From positions 930,001 through 994,000 of the forward strand of contig NZ_JAMQPV010000001.1 of the NCBI RefSeq assembly GCF_026151395.1: 64,000 bases of DNA, given 5' to 3'. The position numbers were made by a program, and so were the translations under genes. Numbering within the stretch: the first letter of the stretch is position 1; every line of letters begins with the position of its first letter. Source of the DNA: Leptospira limi (lineage in GTDB: Bacteria > Spirochaetota > Leptospiria > Leptospirales > Leptospiraceae). This document shows, piece by piece, positions 47,240-56,600 of the stretch. The notes beneath the pieces are model-generated. The model worked only from the letters and a program-made list of their open reading frames with translations, made no database searches and was not told the DNA's origin.

Positions 47240-49300
47240 ATGTTTGATCTCACACAAAGTTTATCGAATTTAAAAGGCATTGGCCCGAAACGTAAAACTG
47301 TTTTGTTGGAACATGGAGTTACAACGTATTACGAATTATTGACTTACTTTCCAAGACGTTATCTAGACCGTAATTTTACAAAGGATATTATTTTAAAACA
47401 AGGTGATAATGTCACTTTACTTGGAAGTGTTGTAGATAGTTACATTGTGCACGGAAAAAAGAGTCGATTACTCGTTGGTTTTCGTACTTTAAACAATGAA
47501 AGAATCAACTTAGTGTTTTTTCGTGGAGTTAATTTTTTTCATAAACTCTTCGCGATTGATAAAAAAGTTGTGATCTCTGGCAAATTGGAATATTTTAAAG
47601 GATATCAAATCATCCATCCGGAATATGAATTTTTATCAGACAAGGATGATCCAGAGGATTCGATACATGCTGGTCGAATTATTCCCCTGTATCCATCCAC
47701 TGAGGCACTCAAAGAAGAAGGATTGGATTCAAAAGGTTTACGCAAACTTATCCACCAAGTATTAGAAAGTGGCGAGATCGGAGAAAACCTTCCTTCTAAA
47801 TTTATCAAAAAACGAAAGTTACTCGGTCGTGATGAAGCATTTCGTAAAATTCATTTTCCTGATACGATGGAAACAGTCCAAGTTTCCAGGAAACGATTTG
47901 CCTATGAAGAGTTTTTTTATTTCCAAAGACTCTTATTGTATAAACAAAGAGAACGCCAAAAAGTAAAACGATTGTTGTGGCCTCTCCCTAATTCACCATC
48001 TCGTGTAAATTTAGAGAAAAATCTTCCTTTTGAATTAACAGAAGATCAAAAAATAGCGGTTACGACTATACTCTCCAAAACAAACGCAGATTCACCTTCA
48101 GCGTTTCTGTTACAAGGAGATGTTGGATCAGGAAAAACCATTACGGCACTACTTGTAGGTTTACATTATATCGATAACCACATCCAAGTGGCCTTTCTTG
48201 CACCTACAGAAATTTTAGCAAGGCAACACTACCAAACTATTTATAAATTTATGGGCAATATGCCATTCCTTGGGATTGAACTGTTATTAGGTGGTGAAAA
48301 TAAAAAATCCAGGTCAGAAAAATTAAGCCGTATCAAAAACGGTGAATCTAATATCATCATTGGAACCCATTCTTTGTTGCAGGAAGATGTTATTTTTTCT
48401 GATTTGGGTCTGGTAGTGATTGATGAACAACATAAGTTTGGTGTCGACCAAAGAGAAACAATTCGTGCCAAAGGAAAAAACCCCGATATTTTGGCGATGA
48501 CAGCGACTCCTATTCCCAGAACACTTTGTCTCACTTTATATGGAGACTTAACACTCGTGAATATTAAAACAAAACCAAAAGGTCGTAAACCCATCGACAC
48601 ACGATGGTACAAAGAAGACCGAAGAACAGGTGTATACAATTCAATTCGAAAGTATGTAACCTCTGGTAGACAGTGTTATATCGTATACCCTCTCGTTGAA
48701 GAATCGGAGAAGGTCGATTTAGAGTCTTGTACGGTTGCTTATGAAAACTTACGCACGAATATTTTCCCTGATCTGAAAATTGGATTATTACATGGAAAAA
48801 TGAAAAGTGTCGAGAAAGAATCCGTTATGGAAAAATTTAAATCAGGAGAGATCCAAATTTTAGTCACTACAACTGTTGTGGAAGTGGGAGTGGATGTACC
48901 CAATGCTACAATTTTAGTAGTGGAACATGCGGAACGATTTGGAATTTCCCAATTACACCAGTTACGTGGTCGAGTGGGCCGAAGTGATTTAGAAAGTTTT
49001 TGTATTTTAATGACAGGTGATTTTGTCAGTTATGAAGGTAGAGATCGATTAGAAGCATTAGTAACTTCCAACGATGGTTATTTTTTGGCAGAAAAGGATC
49101 TAGCCATTCGTGGTCCAGGTGAACTTTTAGGAGTCAAACAAAGTGGACTTCCTGAGTTTAAAATTGCTGATTTGGTTGTGGACCGTGAACTTTTGGATGA
49201 AGCAAAAGAGGATGCTTCATCCCTTCCGTTGGATGATCCAAGCGAGGTATCTGAACTCAGGATACGATTCAGTGAAGACAAATTTTTATTTGCGAATTAA
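47240..49300 (+). CDS. recG: ATP-dependent DNA helicase RecG
   Basis: A 686-residue branch-migration helicase that processes stalled forks and Holliday junctions. The N-terminal wedge/OB domain (LSNLKGIGPKRKTVLLEHGV, GDNVTLLGSVVDSYI) precedes Walker A LLQGDVGSGKTITALL, the DEQH box VVIDEQHKFGVDQR, the TATPIPRTL motif and QLHQLRGRVGRSD, and the C-terminal TDD-like segment DLAIRGPGELLGVKQSG. The length matches E. coli RecG (693). Confidence 0.97.
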   Translation: MFDLTQSLSNLKGIGPKRKTVLLEHGVTTYYELLTYFPRRYLDRNFTKDIILKQGDNVTLLGSVVDSYIVHGKKSRLLVGFRTLNNERINLVFFRGVNFFHKLFAIDKKVVISGKLEYFKGYQIIHPEYEFLSDKDDPEDSIHAGRIIPLYPSTEALKEEGLDSKGLRKLIHQVLESGEIGENLPSKFIKKRKLLGRDEAFRKIHFPDTMETVQVSRKRFAYEEFFYFQRLLLYKQRERQKVKRLLWPLPNSPSRVNLEKNLPFELTEDQKIAVTTILSKTNADSPSAFLLQGDVGSGKTITALLVGLHYIDNHIQVAFLAPTEILARQHYQTIYKFMGNMPFLGIELLLGGENKKSRSEKLSRIKNGESNIIIGTHSLLQEDVIFSDLGLVVIDEQHKFGVDQRETIRAKGKNPDILAMTATPIPRTLCLTLYGDLTLVNIKTKPKGRKPIDTRWYKEDRRTGVYNSIRKYVTSGRQCYIVYPLVEESEKVDLESCTVAYENLRTNIFPDLKIGLLHGKMKSVEKESVMEKFKSGEIQILVTTTVVEVGVDVPNATILVVEHAERFGISQLHQLRGRVGRSDLESFCILMTGDFVSYEGRDRLEALVTSNDGYFLAEKDLAIRGPGELLGVKQSGLPEFKIADLVVDRELLDEAKEDASSLPLDDPSEVSELRIRFSEDKFLFAN

Positions 49301-49314
49301 TCGGTAATTTTTAA

Positions 49315-50115
49315 ATGAACCTTACTATGTTCAGAACGAAATATCTATTATTGTTTTTGCTCTCAATACTATGTGTATGTGGGGAGAAACCTGTCAAACA
49401 AACTCAATCAGATTTGTATTTGGGTATTGATAAAGTTTCCTATTTAACCGGCAAATTCAATTCTCCTGGACCATTAGCACCTGTTATATTAGAAGAAAAT
49501 GCTAAAGAACATTTCCTGAGACCAGATGTTAAAAAAGCACTTCACAAAATGATTAATGATTTCGAAGACTCAAAGCCAAGTTCTTATAAACAACATATTT
49601 TTTTAGTATCTAGTTTCCGTAATTTTTCACACCAAAAAGGAATTTGGGAATCTAAATACACCGGTAAAAAAGCGATGCGAGTTCCGATCACTGGTAAGGC
49701 TCCAGAGGAAATCATTAATCTAATTTTAGAATTCTCAAGTGCACCTGGGACATCTCGTCACCATTGGGGAACCGACTTTGACTTAAATGCTTTGGATAAT
49801 GCTTATTTTGAATCAAACGGAAAGGGAAAAATTCTATATGATTGGCTAAAAGAAAATGCTTCCAAATATGGGTTTTGCCAACCATACAGTTCACTTTCTA
49901 CACGAAATAACAAAGGTTACCAAGAAGAAAAATGGCACTGGTCTTATGCCCCCATCTCAAACCAACTCACTAAAGAATGGGTTAAATCATTTCAATCTGG
50001 TGAGATCAAGTTGGCCGGAAGTTTTATGGGAGCTAAGGTGTTAGGTGACCGGGCTTTGGATTATGTAAGGTCCATCAACCCGGAGTGTGAAAAAATCAGT
50101 TCGCAGAATTTATAG
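49315..50115 (+). CDS. VanY/DacB-family D-alanyl-D-alanine carboxypeptidase, lipoprotein
   Basis: A 266-residue protein with a lipoprotein-type signal (LLLFLLSILCVCGEK). The zinc peptidase motif appears in GTSRHHWGTDFDLNA (His and Asp ligands) and EEKWHWSY (second His). Such enzymes trim the terminal D-Ala from peptidoglycan stems in the periplasm. The start may be ATG 49315 or ATG 49327. Its 3' end overlaps the convergent galE stop by 6 bases. Confidence 0.87.
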   Translation: MNLTMFRTKYLLLFLLSILCVCGEKPVKQTQSDLYLGIDKVSYLTGKFNSPGPLAPVILEENAKEHFLRPDVKKALHKMINDFEDSKPSSYKQHIFLVSSFRNFSHQKGIWESKYTGKKAMRVPITGKAPEEIINLILEFSSAPGTSRHHWGTDFDLNALDNAYFESNGKGKILYDWLKENASKYGFCQPYSSLSTRNNKGYQEEKWHWSYAPISNQLTKEWVKSFQSGEIKLAGSFMGAKVLGDRALDYVRSINPECEKISSQNL

Positions 50116-51078
50116 ATTTTTGTACAAATTCCACATACTCGATAGTAATGTTTCTGCATCACTATAGATAGGTTTCCAATTGAGAAGTTCTCTTGCTTTT
50201 TTGGAAGATGCTAGCAATTTCGCAGGGTCTCCTAAGCGTCTAGGCCCTGTTTTGTGAGGAATTTGTTTTCCAACAACCTTTTCTGATAAATCAGTCATTT
50301 CCTTAACGGAATAACCAGATTCAGATCCTAAATTCACCGTTAAACTTTCGTTTTTTGACATGATGTAATTCAAAGCCAAAACATGGGCTTTTGCTAAATC
50401 ACTTACGTGAATGTAGTCACGAACACAAGTTCCATCTTCTGTTTCATAATCGATTCCATAAATTTCAAAACCATTTCGCATTCCAGATGCCGCTTCCATA
50501 ATGATCGGTAGTAAGTTGGCTGGAGTTTTTTCTAAACCTTTGATGCGGCCTTTTGGATCGTAACCTGCTGCATTGAAGTAACGAAGTCGAGCTGACTTTA
50601 AACCTTTCAGTTTATCAAACCATTCCAAATTTTCTTCAATACAGAGTTTGGTATAACCATAATAATTTTCAGGTTGTAAAGGATGGTTTTCGTCTATCGG
50701 CAAATATTTAGGAGCACCATACACTGCAGCAGAAGAAGAAAATACAAAATACTGGCAACCGTACTCGATCATGGCATTTAACAAAGTGAAGGTTCCATTT
50801 AAATTATTCATTGTATATTTTAATGGATCTGTCATGGATTCACCAGCTGCTTTCCAAGCGGCAAAGTGGAATACTGCATCTACCTTTTTGGAAAATGCTT
50901 TTTTTAGGATTTCTGGATCTTGGATTTCCCCTCTAATGAATTCATTTCCAGGAAACAAATTGGCTTCGTTTCCTTTTTGCATATCATCTACAATAATGAT
51001 TTCATGTCCAAGTTCCATAAGTTCTAGGACAATATGACTTCCGATATATCCGGCTCCCCCGGTAACGAGAACTCTCAT
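50110..51078 (-). CDS. galE: UDP-glucose 4-epimerase
   Basis: A 322-residue extended short-chain dehydrogenase. The NAD motif is VTGGAGYIGSHIV, the catalytic serine region FSSSAAVYG and YxxxK is YYGYTKLCIE. VRDYIHVSDLAKAH is characteristic of GalE. It interconverts UDP-glucose and UDP-galactose for surface polysaccharide. Its ATG overlaps the lpxA stop in ATGA, so both are in one envelope operon. Confidence 0.93.
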   Translation of the reverse strand: MRVLVTGGAGYIGSHIVLELMELGHEIIIVDDMQKGNEANLFPGNEFIRGEIQDPEILKKAFSKKVDAVFHFAAWKAAGESMTDPLKYTMNNLNGTFTLLNAMIEYGCQYFVFSSSAAVYGAPKYLPIDENHPLQPENYYGYTKLCIEENLEWFDKLKGLKSARLRYFNAAGYDPKGRIKGLEKTPANLLPIIMEAASGMRNGFEIYGIDYETEDGTCVRDYIHVSDLAKAHVLALNYIMSKNESLTVNLGSESGYSVKEMTDLSEKVVGKQIPHKTGPRRLGDPAKLLASSKKARELLNWKPIYSDAETLLSSMWNLYKNL

Positions 51079-51881
51079 TCTTCGTCGGATCCACCAGAAA
51101 CAAAACGATGGTCCACAACTCCTCGTTTACTTGTTTCAAAAAATTCGATTACTTTTTCTACTTCTGGAGCAGGATTTGGGTCTTTTTTAAGTTCAGCTAA
51201 TGCTTGTTTTGTGTTGAGCCCACTATGGTAAATCGTTTTATAAACTCTTTTGATCGCAAGACGAACATCAGCAGAAATTCCAGCTCGTTTCATTCCGACA
51301 ACATTCAAACTCACCACAAGACCTGGGTGACCGTCGACAGTTGCATACGGAGGAACATCTTTTACTACCTTTGTTAAGCCTGCTAACATTGCATAATCGG
51401 AAACTCTAACGAATTGGTGAACTCCAACGGAACCCGATATAAAAACTTTGTTCCCAATCACAACGTGACCAGCAAGCATTGTGTTTTGGACTATGATATT
51501 ATGGTCACCTACAATGGCATCATGTGCGATGTGGACATTTCCCATCATATAATTATGATTTCCGATGGTAGTGGCTTTCCCTTCCACAGTGCCCCTATGA
51601 AAAATTACATTTTCTCTAAAATGATTGTGATCCCCAATTTCCAAATACGTTTTGGTTTCGGGTTTGAAGGCTAAATCTTGTGGCAAACCACCGAAACTAC
51701 CACCCGAGGAAATTTTGTTAAACTTACCAATCCGTGTCCCAGACAAGATTTTTACGTGGGATTCTATGACGGTTCCTTCTCCAATTTTCACATCTTTTTC
51801 GATGATACAAAATGGACCTACTTCAACGGATTCATGTAATTCCGCCTTTGGATCGATGATGGCAGTGGGGTGTATTTTCAT
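51075..51881 (-). CDS. lpxA: Acyl-ACP--UDP-N-acetylglucosamine O-acyltransferase LpxA
   Basis: A 268-residue left-handed beta-helix acyltransferase catalysing the first step of lipid A synthesis. The catalytic histidine is in GNVHIAHDAIVGDHN, with FISGSVGVHQFVRVSDYAML and DVPPYATVDGHP typical of LpxA. In L. interrogans the homologue is reported to prefer UDP-GlcNAc3N; whether this one does cannot be read here, and the gnnAB genes are not in the window. It is followed by galE with a 4-base overlap. Confidence 0.93.
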   Translation of the reverse strand: MKIHPTAIIDPKAELHESVEVGPFCIIEKDVKIGEGTVIESHVKILSGTRIGKFNKISSGGSFGGLPQDLAFKPETKTYLEIGDHNHFRENVIFHRGTVEGKATTIGNHNYMMGNVHIAHDAIVGDHNIIVQNTMLAGHVVIGNKVFISGSVGVHQFVRVSDYAMLAGLTKVVKDVPPYATVDGHPGLVVSLNVVGMKRAGISADVRLAIKRVYKTIYHSGLNTKQALAELKKDPNPAPEVEKVIEFFETSKRGVVDHRFVSGGSDEE

Positions 51882-51971
51882 ATTGAATTACAAAAAAAAC
51901 CAATTGGAAAGACCTGCAAATGATTTTTTAAAATGTAATTTACACGCTTTTATGAGTCTGTTATCTTTTGA

Positions 51972-52334
51972 ATGGGTGGTGTGAACTTGTTAATAGACTG
52001 GTCGCGAATCGAATCTCTTGTGGATATGAATGATCCTGAAGACCAAGCATGGCTTAAGGAAATGATTACTTCCCTATTGGAAAATATGGCGATTCGGGTT
52101 GAGAATTTGAACCGTTTGATGTTATCGAAGGATCCAAAAGAACTACAATCCGAACTCCACCAAATCAAAGGAGTTGCTGCCAATTTTGGACTGGCAGGTC
52201 TTTCTGAAGTGGTGGTCAAAGCGGAGGCTCTTGTGAAGGCAGGAGACGTGGATTCGTCCATTAACGAAGGAAAAAAAATTCCAGCGATTTGGGAATCCAC
52301 AAAACAAGAGTTAGAGAAAAAGTTCTCTTCTTAA
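51972..52334 (+). CDS. Orphan HPt phosphotransfer protein
   Basis: A 120-residue helical protein with the HPt motif HQIKGVAANFGLAGLSE, where His63 would accept a phosphoryl group. HPt proteins pass phosphate between response regulators and hybrid kinases. No kinase or receiver gene lies nearby. The ATG at 51972 has no strong ribosome-binding site; GTG 51981 is an alternative. It diverges from lpxA with 90 bases between. Confidence 0.85.
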   Translation: MGGVNLLIDWSRIESLVDMNDPEDQAWLKEMITSLLENMAIRVENLNRLMLSKDPKELQSELHQIKGVAANFGLAGLSEVVVKAEALVKAGDVDSSINEGKKIPAIWESTKQELEKKFSS

Positions 52335-52338
52335 CTTC

Positions 52339-53736
52339 TTAAGTCGCGGTCGCCATTTCGACGGCCGTTTTACTTCCGTTATAGATCCCTTCGATTGTAT
52401 TTTTGATAATGGATTCGTTCATTCGTAGTAACAAATCGTCGGACTCAGTGAAAATTTGAACCAGTTCCTTTGCATGCATCACTTCTCGACATTCCACAGT
52501 TCCTTCTCCTAGTTCCAAAGACCTTACAACCGAAGCAGCTTCATGGTCTCCAACCCTTCGGATAAACAGTTTCGGAATTGGAAAAAACGCCAACTCAGAT
52601 GGTTTTGTGACAAGGACATCTGCAATACGAATGAGTTTGTCGGTTGCTGAAAATGCTTCTGTGTGAGTTGGAAAATGAAACAATACAACAGGAGGATTGT
52701 TTTCATTGTCATCTGACCTGAGAGGATGGCGTGTAATGAATGTTAGTAGGTCTTCCCAAGAATCAATCGATAAATATGGGATTTTCTGAAAAATCAAATA
52801 TTCTTCAATTGCCTTGAGCACTTTCACATGGTCACCAGTGTTAATCCAATACACTGCTTTTCTGTTGGTGAGATACGATTTGGTCAAACGGATGAGATCT
52901 AAAATATAACCTTTTTGTGCACCTGCTCCACCAATTGGGATTAAGAACCTTCGGATTTTTTTGGAATCAATCCTTCTCACACGGTTTTCAGAATCAGTGA
53001 CAGCATTTGATACAATGTCTTCTGATACCCAATGTCCAGCGACAGCGAGATTGTCTTTTGGTACACCCATTTCGATAAACTTTGTATAAGAGGAAGGGGA
53101 TTGGACTAAGTTCAATGCGCCAGGAACAAGTAAGTAGTATTGAGGGTAGTTATCACAAATCAAATGAATGGTTTTGTTAAAACCAGAGGCAACTGCAATC
53201 TGACCATTTAACGGGTATGTGGTGATGACAGGCGAATCTTTTGGAATTCCATTCATAAGTCCTTTGTAAAGAGAGGCAAGTTGGCAAGAAAGTTCAAGAG
53301 AGGTGAGATTTCCTTGAGACATAAGTTGTCCCCATATCCATTCCACAGGACCACCGATCTCAGAGCTCATCCGAGAAAAAAAACTATATCCAGAATCAAT
53401 GTCGGCAATGGCTTTCGATTCCGGGGAAGTGATGGCAAGTAAATCGTGTAAGTAAGTAGGGATGTTTTTTTTCAAAGAATGGGAATACACAGAAAGTGCC
53501 ATCCTGTGGTGACCGTATCCCATCCGAATGCTTCCCACGAGTAATCTTGTTTCAATGGGATTTTGTCCTTTGTCAGAAATGAGTTCTAGACCTGGGTACA
53601 ATGGGGAAGGGGAAGAAAATAAGGGAATGGAACTTTCTCCAATGGAATAACGTTTTTGGAGGATCCCTCGAATGAGGCCTGCGGTTTGTTTGGATATAAA
53701 ACCTGTGTCTAGGCCGAACATTGGTTCTCGATTCAT
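52339..53736 (-). CDS. Glycosyltransferase-like protein of unknown function
   Basis: A 465-residue cytoplasmic protein. LLVGSIRMGYGHHRMA resembles the N-terminal glycine-rich loop of GT28/MGDG-synthase-like glycosyltransferases, and RFLIPIGGAGAQKGY, ADVLVTKPSELAFFPIPKLF and RRVGDHEAASVVRSLELGEG resemble their donor-binding half. No membrane helix is present. The donor and acceptor are unknown, and the family call is by motif pattern only. It converges with the HPt gene, with 4 bases between the stops. Confidence 0.68.
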   Translation of the reverse strand: MNREPMFGLDTGFISKQTAGLIRGILQKRYSIGESSIPLFSSPSPLYPGLELISDKGQNPIETRLLVGSIRMGYGHHRMALSVYSHSLKKNIPTYLHDLLAITSPESKAIADIDSGYSFFSRMSSEIGGPVEWIWGQLMSQGNLTSLELSCQLASLYKGLMNGIPKDSPVITTYPLNGQIAVASGFNKTIHLICDNYPQYYLLVPGALNLVQSPSSYTKFIEMGVPKDNLAVAGHWVSEDIVSNAVTDSENRVRRIDSKKIRRFLIPIGGAGAQKGYILDLIRLTKSYLTNRKAVYWINTGDHVKVLKAIEEYLIFQKIPYLSIDSWEDLLTFITRHPLRSDDNENNPPVVLFHFPTHTEAFSATDKLIRIADVLVTKPSELAFFPIPKLFIRRVGDHEAASVVRSLELGEGTVECREVMHAKELVQIFTESDDLLLRMNESIIKNTIEGIYNGSKTAVEMATAT

Positions 53737-53825
53737 GCAGGAAGTCTATTTAACGGGCATTCTCTTTCAAGTGAAATTTCAATTCTTAGCTGACAGGTGA
53801 CCAATTTTGCCCATTCCTGGTATCT

Positions 53826-55007
53826 ATGGAACAAGTTTACATTTTGGGCGGACTGAGATCCGCATTCGGTAGTTTTGGCGGAACACTCAAAGACATGAGT
53901 GCCGTAGACCTTGGGGTCGAAGTATCAAAAGCAGCACTCCAAAAAACTGGAGTTGATCCTTCTTTAATTGAAGAAAGTATTTTTGGAAATGTTATCCCAA
54001 CAGGAAAAGACGGAATTTATTTGGCTCGTCACATCGGCCTAAAATCAGGAGTTCCGATTGCAAGTCCTGCATTAACACTCAATAGACTTTGTGGTTCAGG
54101 AATGGAAGCTGTGATCCAAGCTGCTAAAAAAATCATGTTAGGTGAAGCACATACTGTTCTTGCTGGTGGAGTGGAATCCATGAGCAATGCACCTTATGTT
54201 GTGCGCAATGCAAGGTTTGGAGTTCGTTATGGAAATGCAGAATTTGAAGATTCACTCGCTCAAGGATTAACTGACATTTATGTAGATCTTCCGATGGGGA
54301 TGACGGCAGAAAACTTATCTGACCAATACAAAATTTCCAGAGAAGAACAAGATGCATGGGCAGCAACTTCACAAGAACGAGCAGAAGAAGCAACTAATAA
54401 GGGAATTCTAAAAAATGAAATCCATCCCATCACGATCAATGGGAAAAATCCAATTGTGTTCGATAAGGATGAATTCATCAAAGGAAAAGCAGGTGGAGCA
54501 AAACTAGCGACTTTAAAACCTGCCTTCAAAAAAGATGGTTCGGTAACTGCAGGAAACGCATCAGGAATCAATGATGGAGCTTCCGCTATGATTGTAGCAT
54601 CCGCATCCCAAGCAAAAAAACTCGGTAAAGAACCACTCGCGATTGTAAAATCGTGGGGCCACGCTGGTTGTGATCCTGCTAAGATGGGAATTGGACCAGC
54701 AATCGCAATTCCAGCTGCATTACAAAAAGCAGGGCTGAGTTTAAAAGACATTGGACTTGTAGAAGTGAATGAAGCATTTGCGGCTCAGTATTTGGCGGTA
54801 CAAAAGGAACTTGGTCTCGATCCAAAGATTACCAATGTGAATGGTGGAGCCGTTGCGATTGGGCATCCACTCGGAGCATCGGGTAACCGAGTGACATTAA
54901 CTCTTGCGCTTGAGATGCAAAGACGTGGAGTGAAGTATGGCGTTGCTTCTCTTTGTATCGGCGGAGGACAAGGAATCGCGATTGTTTTAGAAAACCCTAA
55001 AGCATAG
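53826..55007 (+). CDS. Thiolase (acetyl-CoA acetyltransferase)
   Basis: A 393-residue thiolase. The acylated cysteine is Cys89 ([10 protein letters not shown]), with [23 protein letters not shown] (His) and [11 protein letters not shown] (second Cys). It condenses or cleaves acyl-CoA with acetyl-CoA. Biosynthetic and degradative forms are not separated by these motifs. It lies 6 bases before the nucleotidyltransferase/methyltransferase fusion gene and is likely to share its transcript. Confidence 0.94.
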   Translation: MEQVYILGGLRSAFGSFGGTLKDMSAVDLGVEVSKAALQKTGVDPSLIEESIFGNVIPTGKDGIYLARHIGLKSGVPIASPALTLNRLCGSGMEAVIQAAKKIMLGEAHTVLAGGVESMSNAPYVVRNARFGVRYGNAEFEDSLAQGLTDIYVDLPMGMTAENLSDQYKISREEQDAWAATSQERAEEATNKGILKNEIHPITINGKNPIVFDKDEFIKGKAGGAKLATLKPAFKKDGSVTAGNASGINDGASAMIVASASQAKKLGKEPLAIVKSWGHAGCDPAKMGIGPAIAIPAALQKAGLSLKDIGLVEVNEAFAAQYLAVQKELGLDPKITNVNGGAVAIGHPLGASGNRVTLTLALEMQRRGVKYGVASLCIGGGQGIAIVLENPKA

Positions 55008-55013
55008 TACAAA

Positions 55014-56600
55014 ATGTACCTACTCCTTCCGGGGCGTCACCATCTCCTCACCAGGTACCAAAAGGAATACTTACTTCGTTTGGTGAACATGGGACTCTCG
55101 GAAGAATTGGATGTGTTTGGAAATCCATTACAAATTTCCAAACACCCAAGAGCCATCATCTTTGCCGTTACATCGGCCAATCATAACAACACAAGGCGTA
55201 ACCCACTTCCCCTTTACCAAAGGGCGATGATGATTCAAGATTTCTCCAGAGAACTCAACATTCCAAGTTTTGTAATTCCCATTGATGATATTGGTCAGTC
55301 ACCTAACTTTGCTTCGTATACAATTAAAAAAATTGAAGTAGAAACTGAGTTAATGTTAAAATTAACTCCTGAGAATACAATTGTCCTTTGTTCCACACCA
55401 GTGGCGAACTTGTATCTTGAACTTGGATTCAAAGTCCTACCAGTTGAAAAAGTCCCTGGTTCTGCTGATTCGTTTTTAACGAAACTTCCTTGGGAAGAAT
55501 TAGAAAGTATTGTTTTAAAACATAAACAATCGAAACAAAATCTTGATCCTGCCTGTATCCGTTTGTGGAAGGACTATGGTTTATTTGAAAAAGTAGATAT
55601 GTTGTTTTCAGATTCTCTGATCGGAGATGATGGGGACCTAACCGAATCTCGGGATTATAATACCTATGTCCGTGAGATGGATGAAATCGCAGAACTCAAA
55701 TTCCAAGAAACGATTCCTTTTTTGAAACCTGGTCGAATTGGGGACATTGGTTGTGCTGTTGGTTCATGGATTAAACTTGTCTGCCAAGATCCTAAGTATA
55801 CGGAATCAGATTTTTATGGAGTGGAAATCGCCCGCCATCTTTACCATATCTGTGAACAAAGAAAAGAAAATGGTGAGTTCCAAAATCCCAATGTCTTTTT
55901 TTTGCGTAAAAATGCAGTGAGTGGACTTGTGTATCCACGTCTCAGTATGAATGCCATACATACATCCTCTCTCACCCATGAAATCGAATCGTACGGTGAC
56001 AGGTCCCAACTACTGGCATTTATCAAAAACCGTTATGAGGAACTTGTTTATGGTGGGGTTTGGATCAACCGGGATGTTGTCGGACCAGCAGACAAAGAAA
56101 CGGAAGTTTATGTCTGGATGGAAGAGGATTCGAGTACAAACCAAGGACTTGGTCCAGAGGATTTTGTTAGTTTCAAAGAATACTTGGAATCCTTATCTAC
56201 AAAACAACGATTTTTCCAATTCCAACAAGACTTTCGCAAAGAGGAAGGTTATGTGCTTAGGACGACCTCCATTTTAGTCGATGGTATAGAATACCACCGT
56301 ATGAAACTTAAGGATATCTGCGAATACATCTCAAAGAAAGATTATACAGACAATTGGAAAAGTGAAATGCACGAGACCTTTTGTTTTTGGAGTTTTGACG
56401 AGTGGAAAGAACAATTAGAATCAATTGGATTTAAAGTTTCTCCAAATTCCCGTGCCTATCGAAATGAATGGCTCGTTAAAAATCGTTATGAAGGCAAAAT
56501 CAAACTTTTTTTACCGAGGATCCCAAATCCAAAACAAATCACCGATTTGATCCCTTATGATTTCCCTGTGACTCATATGCTCATGTTAGCGGAAAAATAA
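55014..56600 (+). CDS. Nucleotidyltransferase-like / methyltransferase fusion protein
   Basis: A 528-residue protein with two parts. Residues 1-165 resemble an NMN-adenylyltransferase-type nucleotidyltransferase: PGRHHLLTRYQKEYL stands where the family has (H/T)xGH, then AVTSANHNNTRRNPLPLYQR, like the NadM loop with a conserved Asn-Pro, and SYTIKKIEVE. The HxGH motif is degenerate (HHLLT), so activity is doubtful. Residues about 215-400 form a class I methyltransferase (RIGDIGCAVGSWIKLV as motif I), with a long C-terminal region to 528. Its stop directly precedes the first ABC exporter gene. Confidence 0.68.
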   Translation: MYLLLPGRHHLLTRYQKEYLLRLVNMGLSEELDVFGNPLQISKHPRAIIFAVTSANHNNTRRNPLPLYQRAMMIQDFSRELNIPSFVIPIDDIGQSPNFASYTIKKIEVETELMLKLTPENTIVLCSTPVANLYLELGFKVLPVEKVPGSADSFLTKLPWEELESIVLKHKQSKQNLDPACIRLWKDYGLFEKVDMLFSDSLIGDDGDLTESRDYNTYVREMDEIAELKFQETIPFLKPGRIGDIGCAVGSWIKLVCQDPKYTESDFYGVEIARHLYHICEQRKENGEFQNPNVFFLRKNAVSGLVYPRLSMNAIHTSSLTHEIESYGDRSQLLAFIKNRYEELVYGGVWINRDVVGPADKETEVYVWMEEDSSTNQGLGPEDFVSFKEYLESLSTKQRFFQFQQDFRKEEGYVLRTTSILVDGIEYHRMKLKDICEYISKKDYTDNWKSEMHETFCFWSFDEWKEQLESIGFKVSPNSRAYRNEWLVKNRYEGKIKLFLPRIPNPKQITDLIPYDFPVTHMLMLAEK

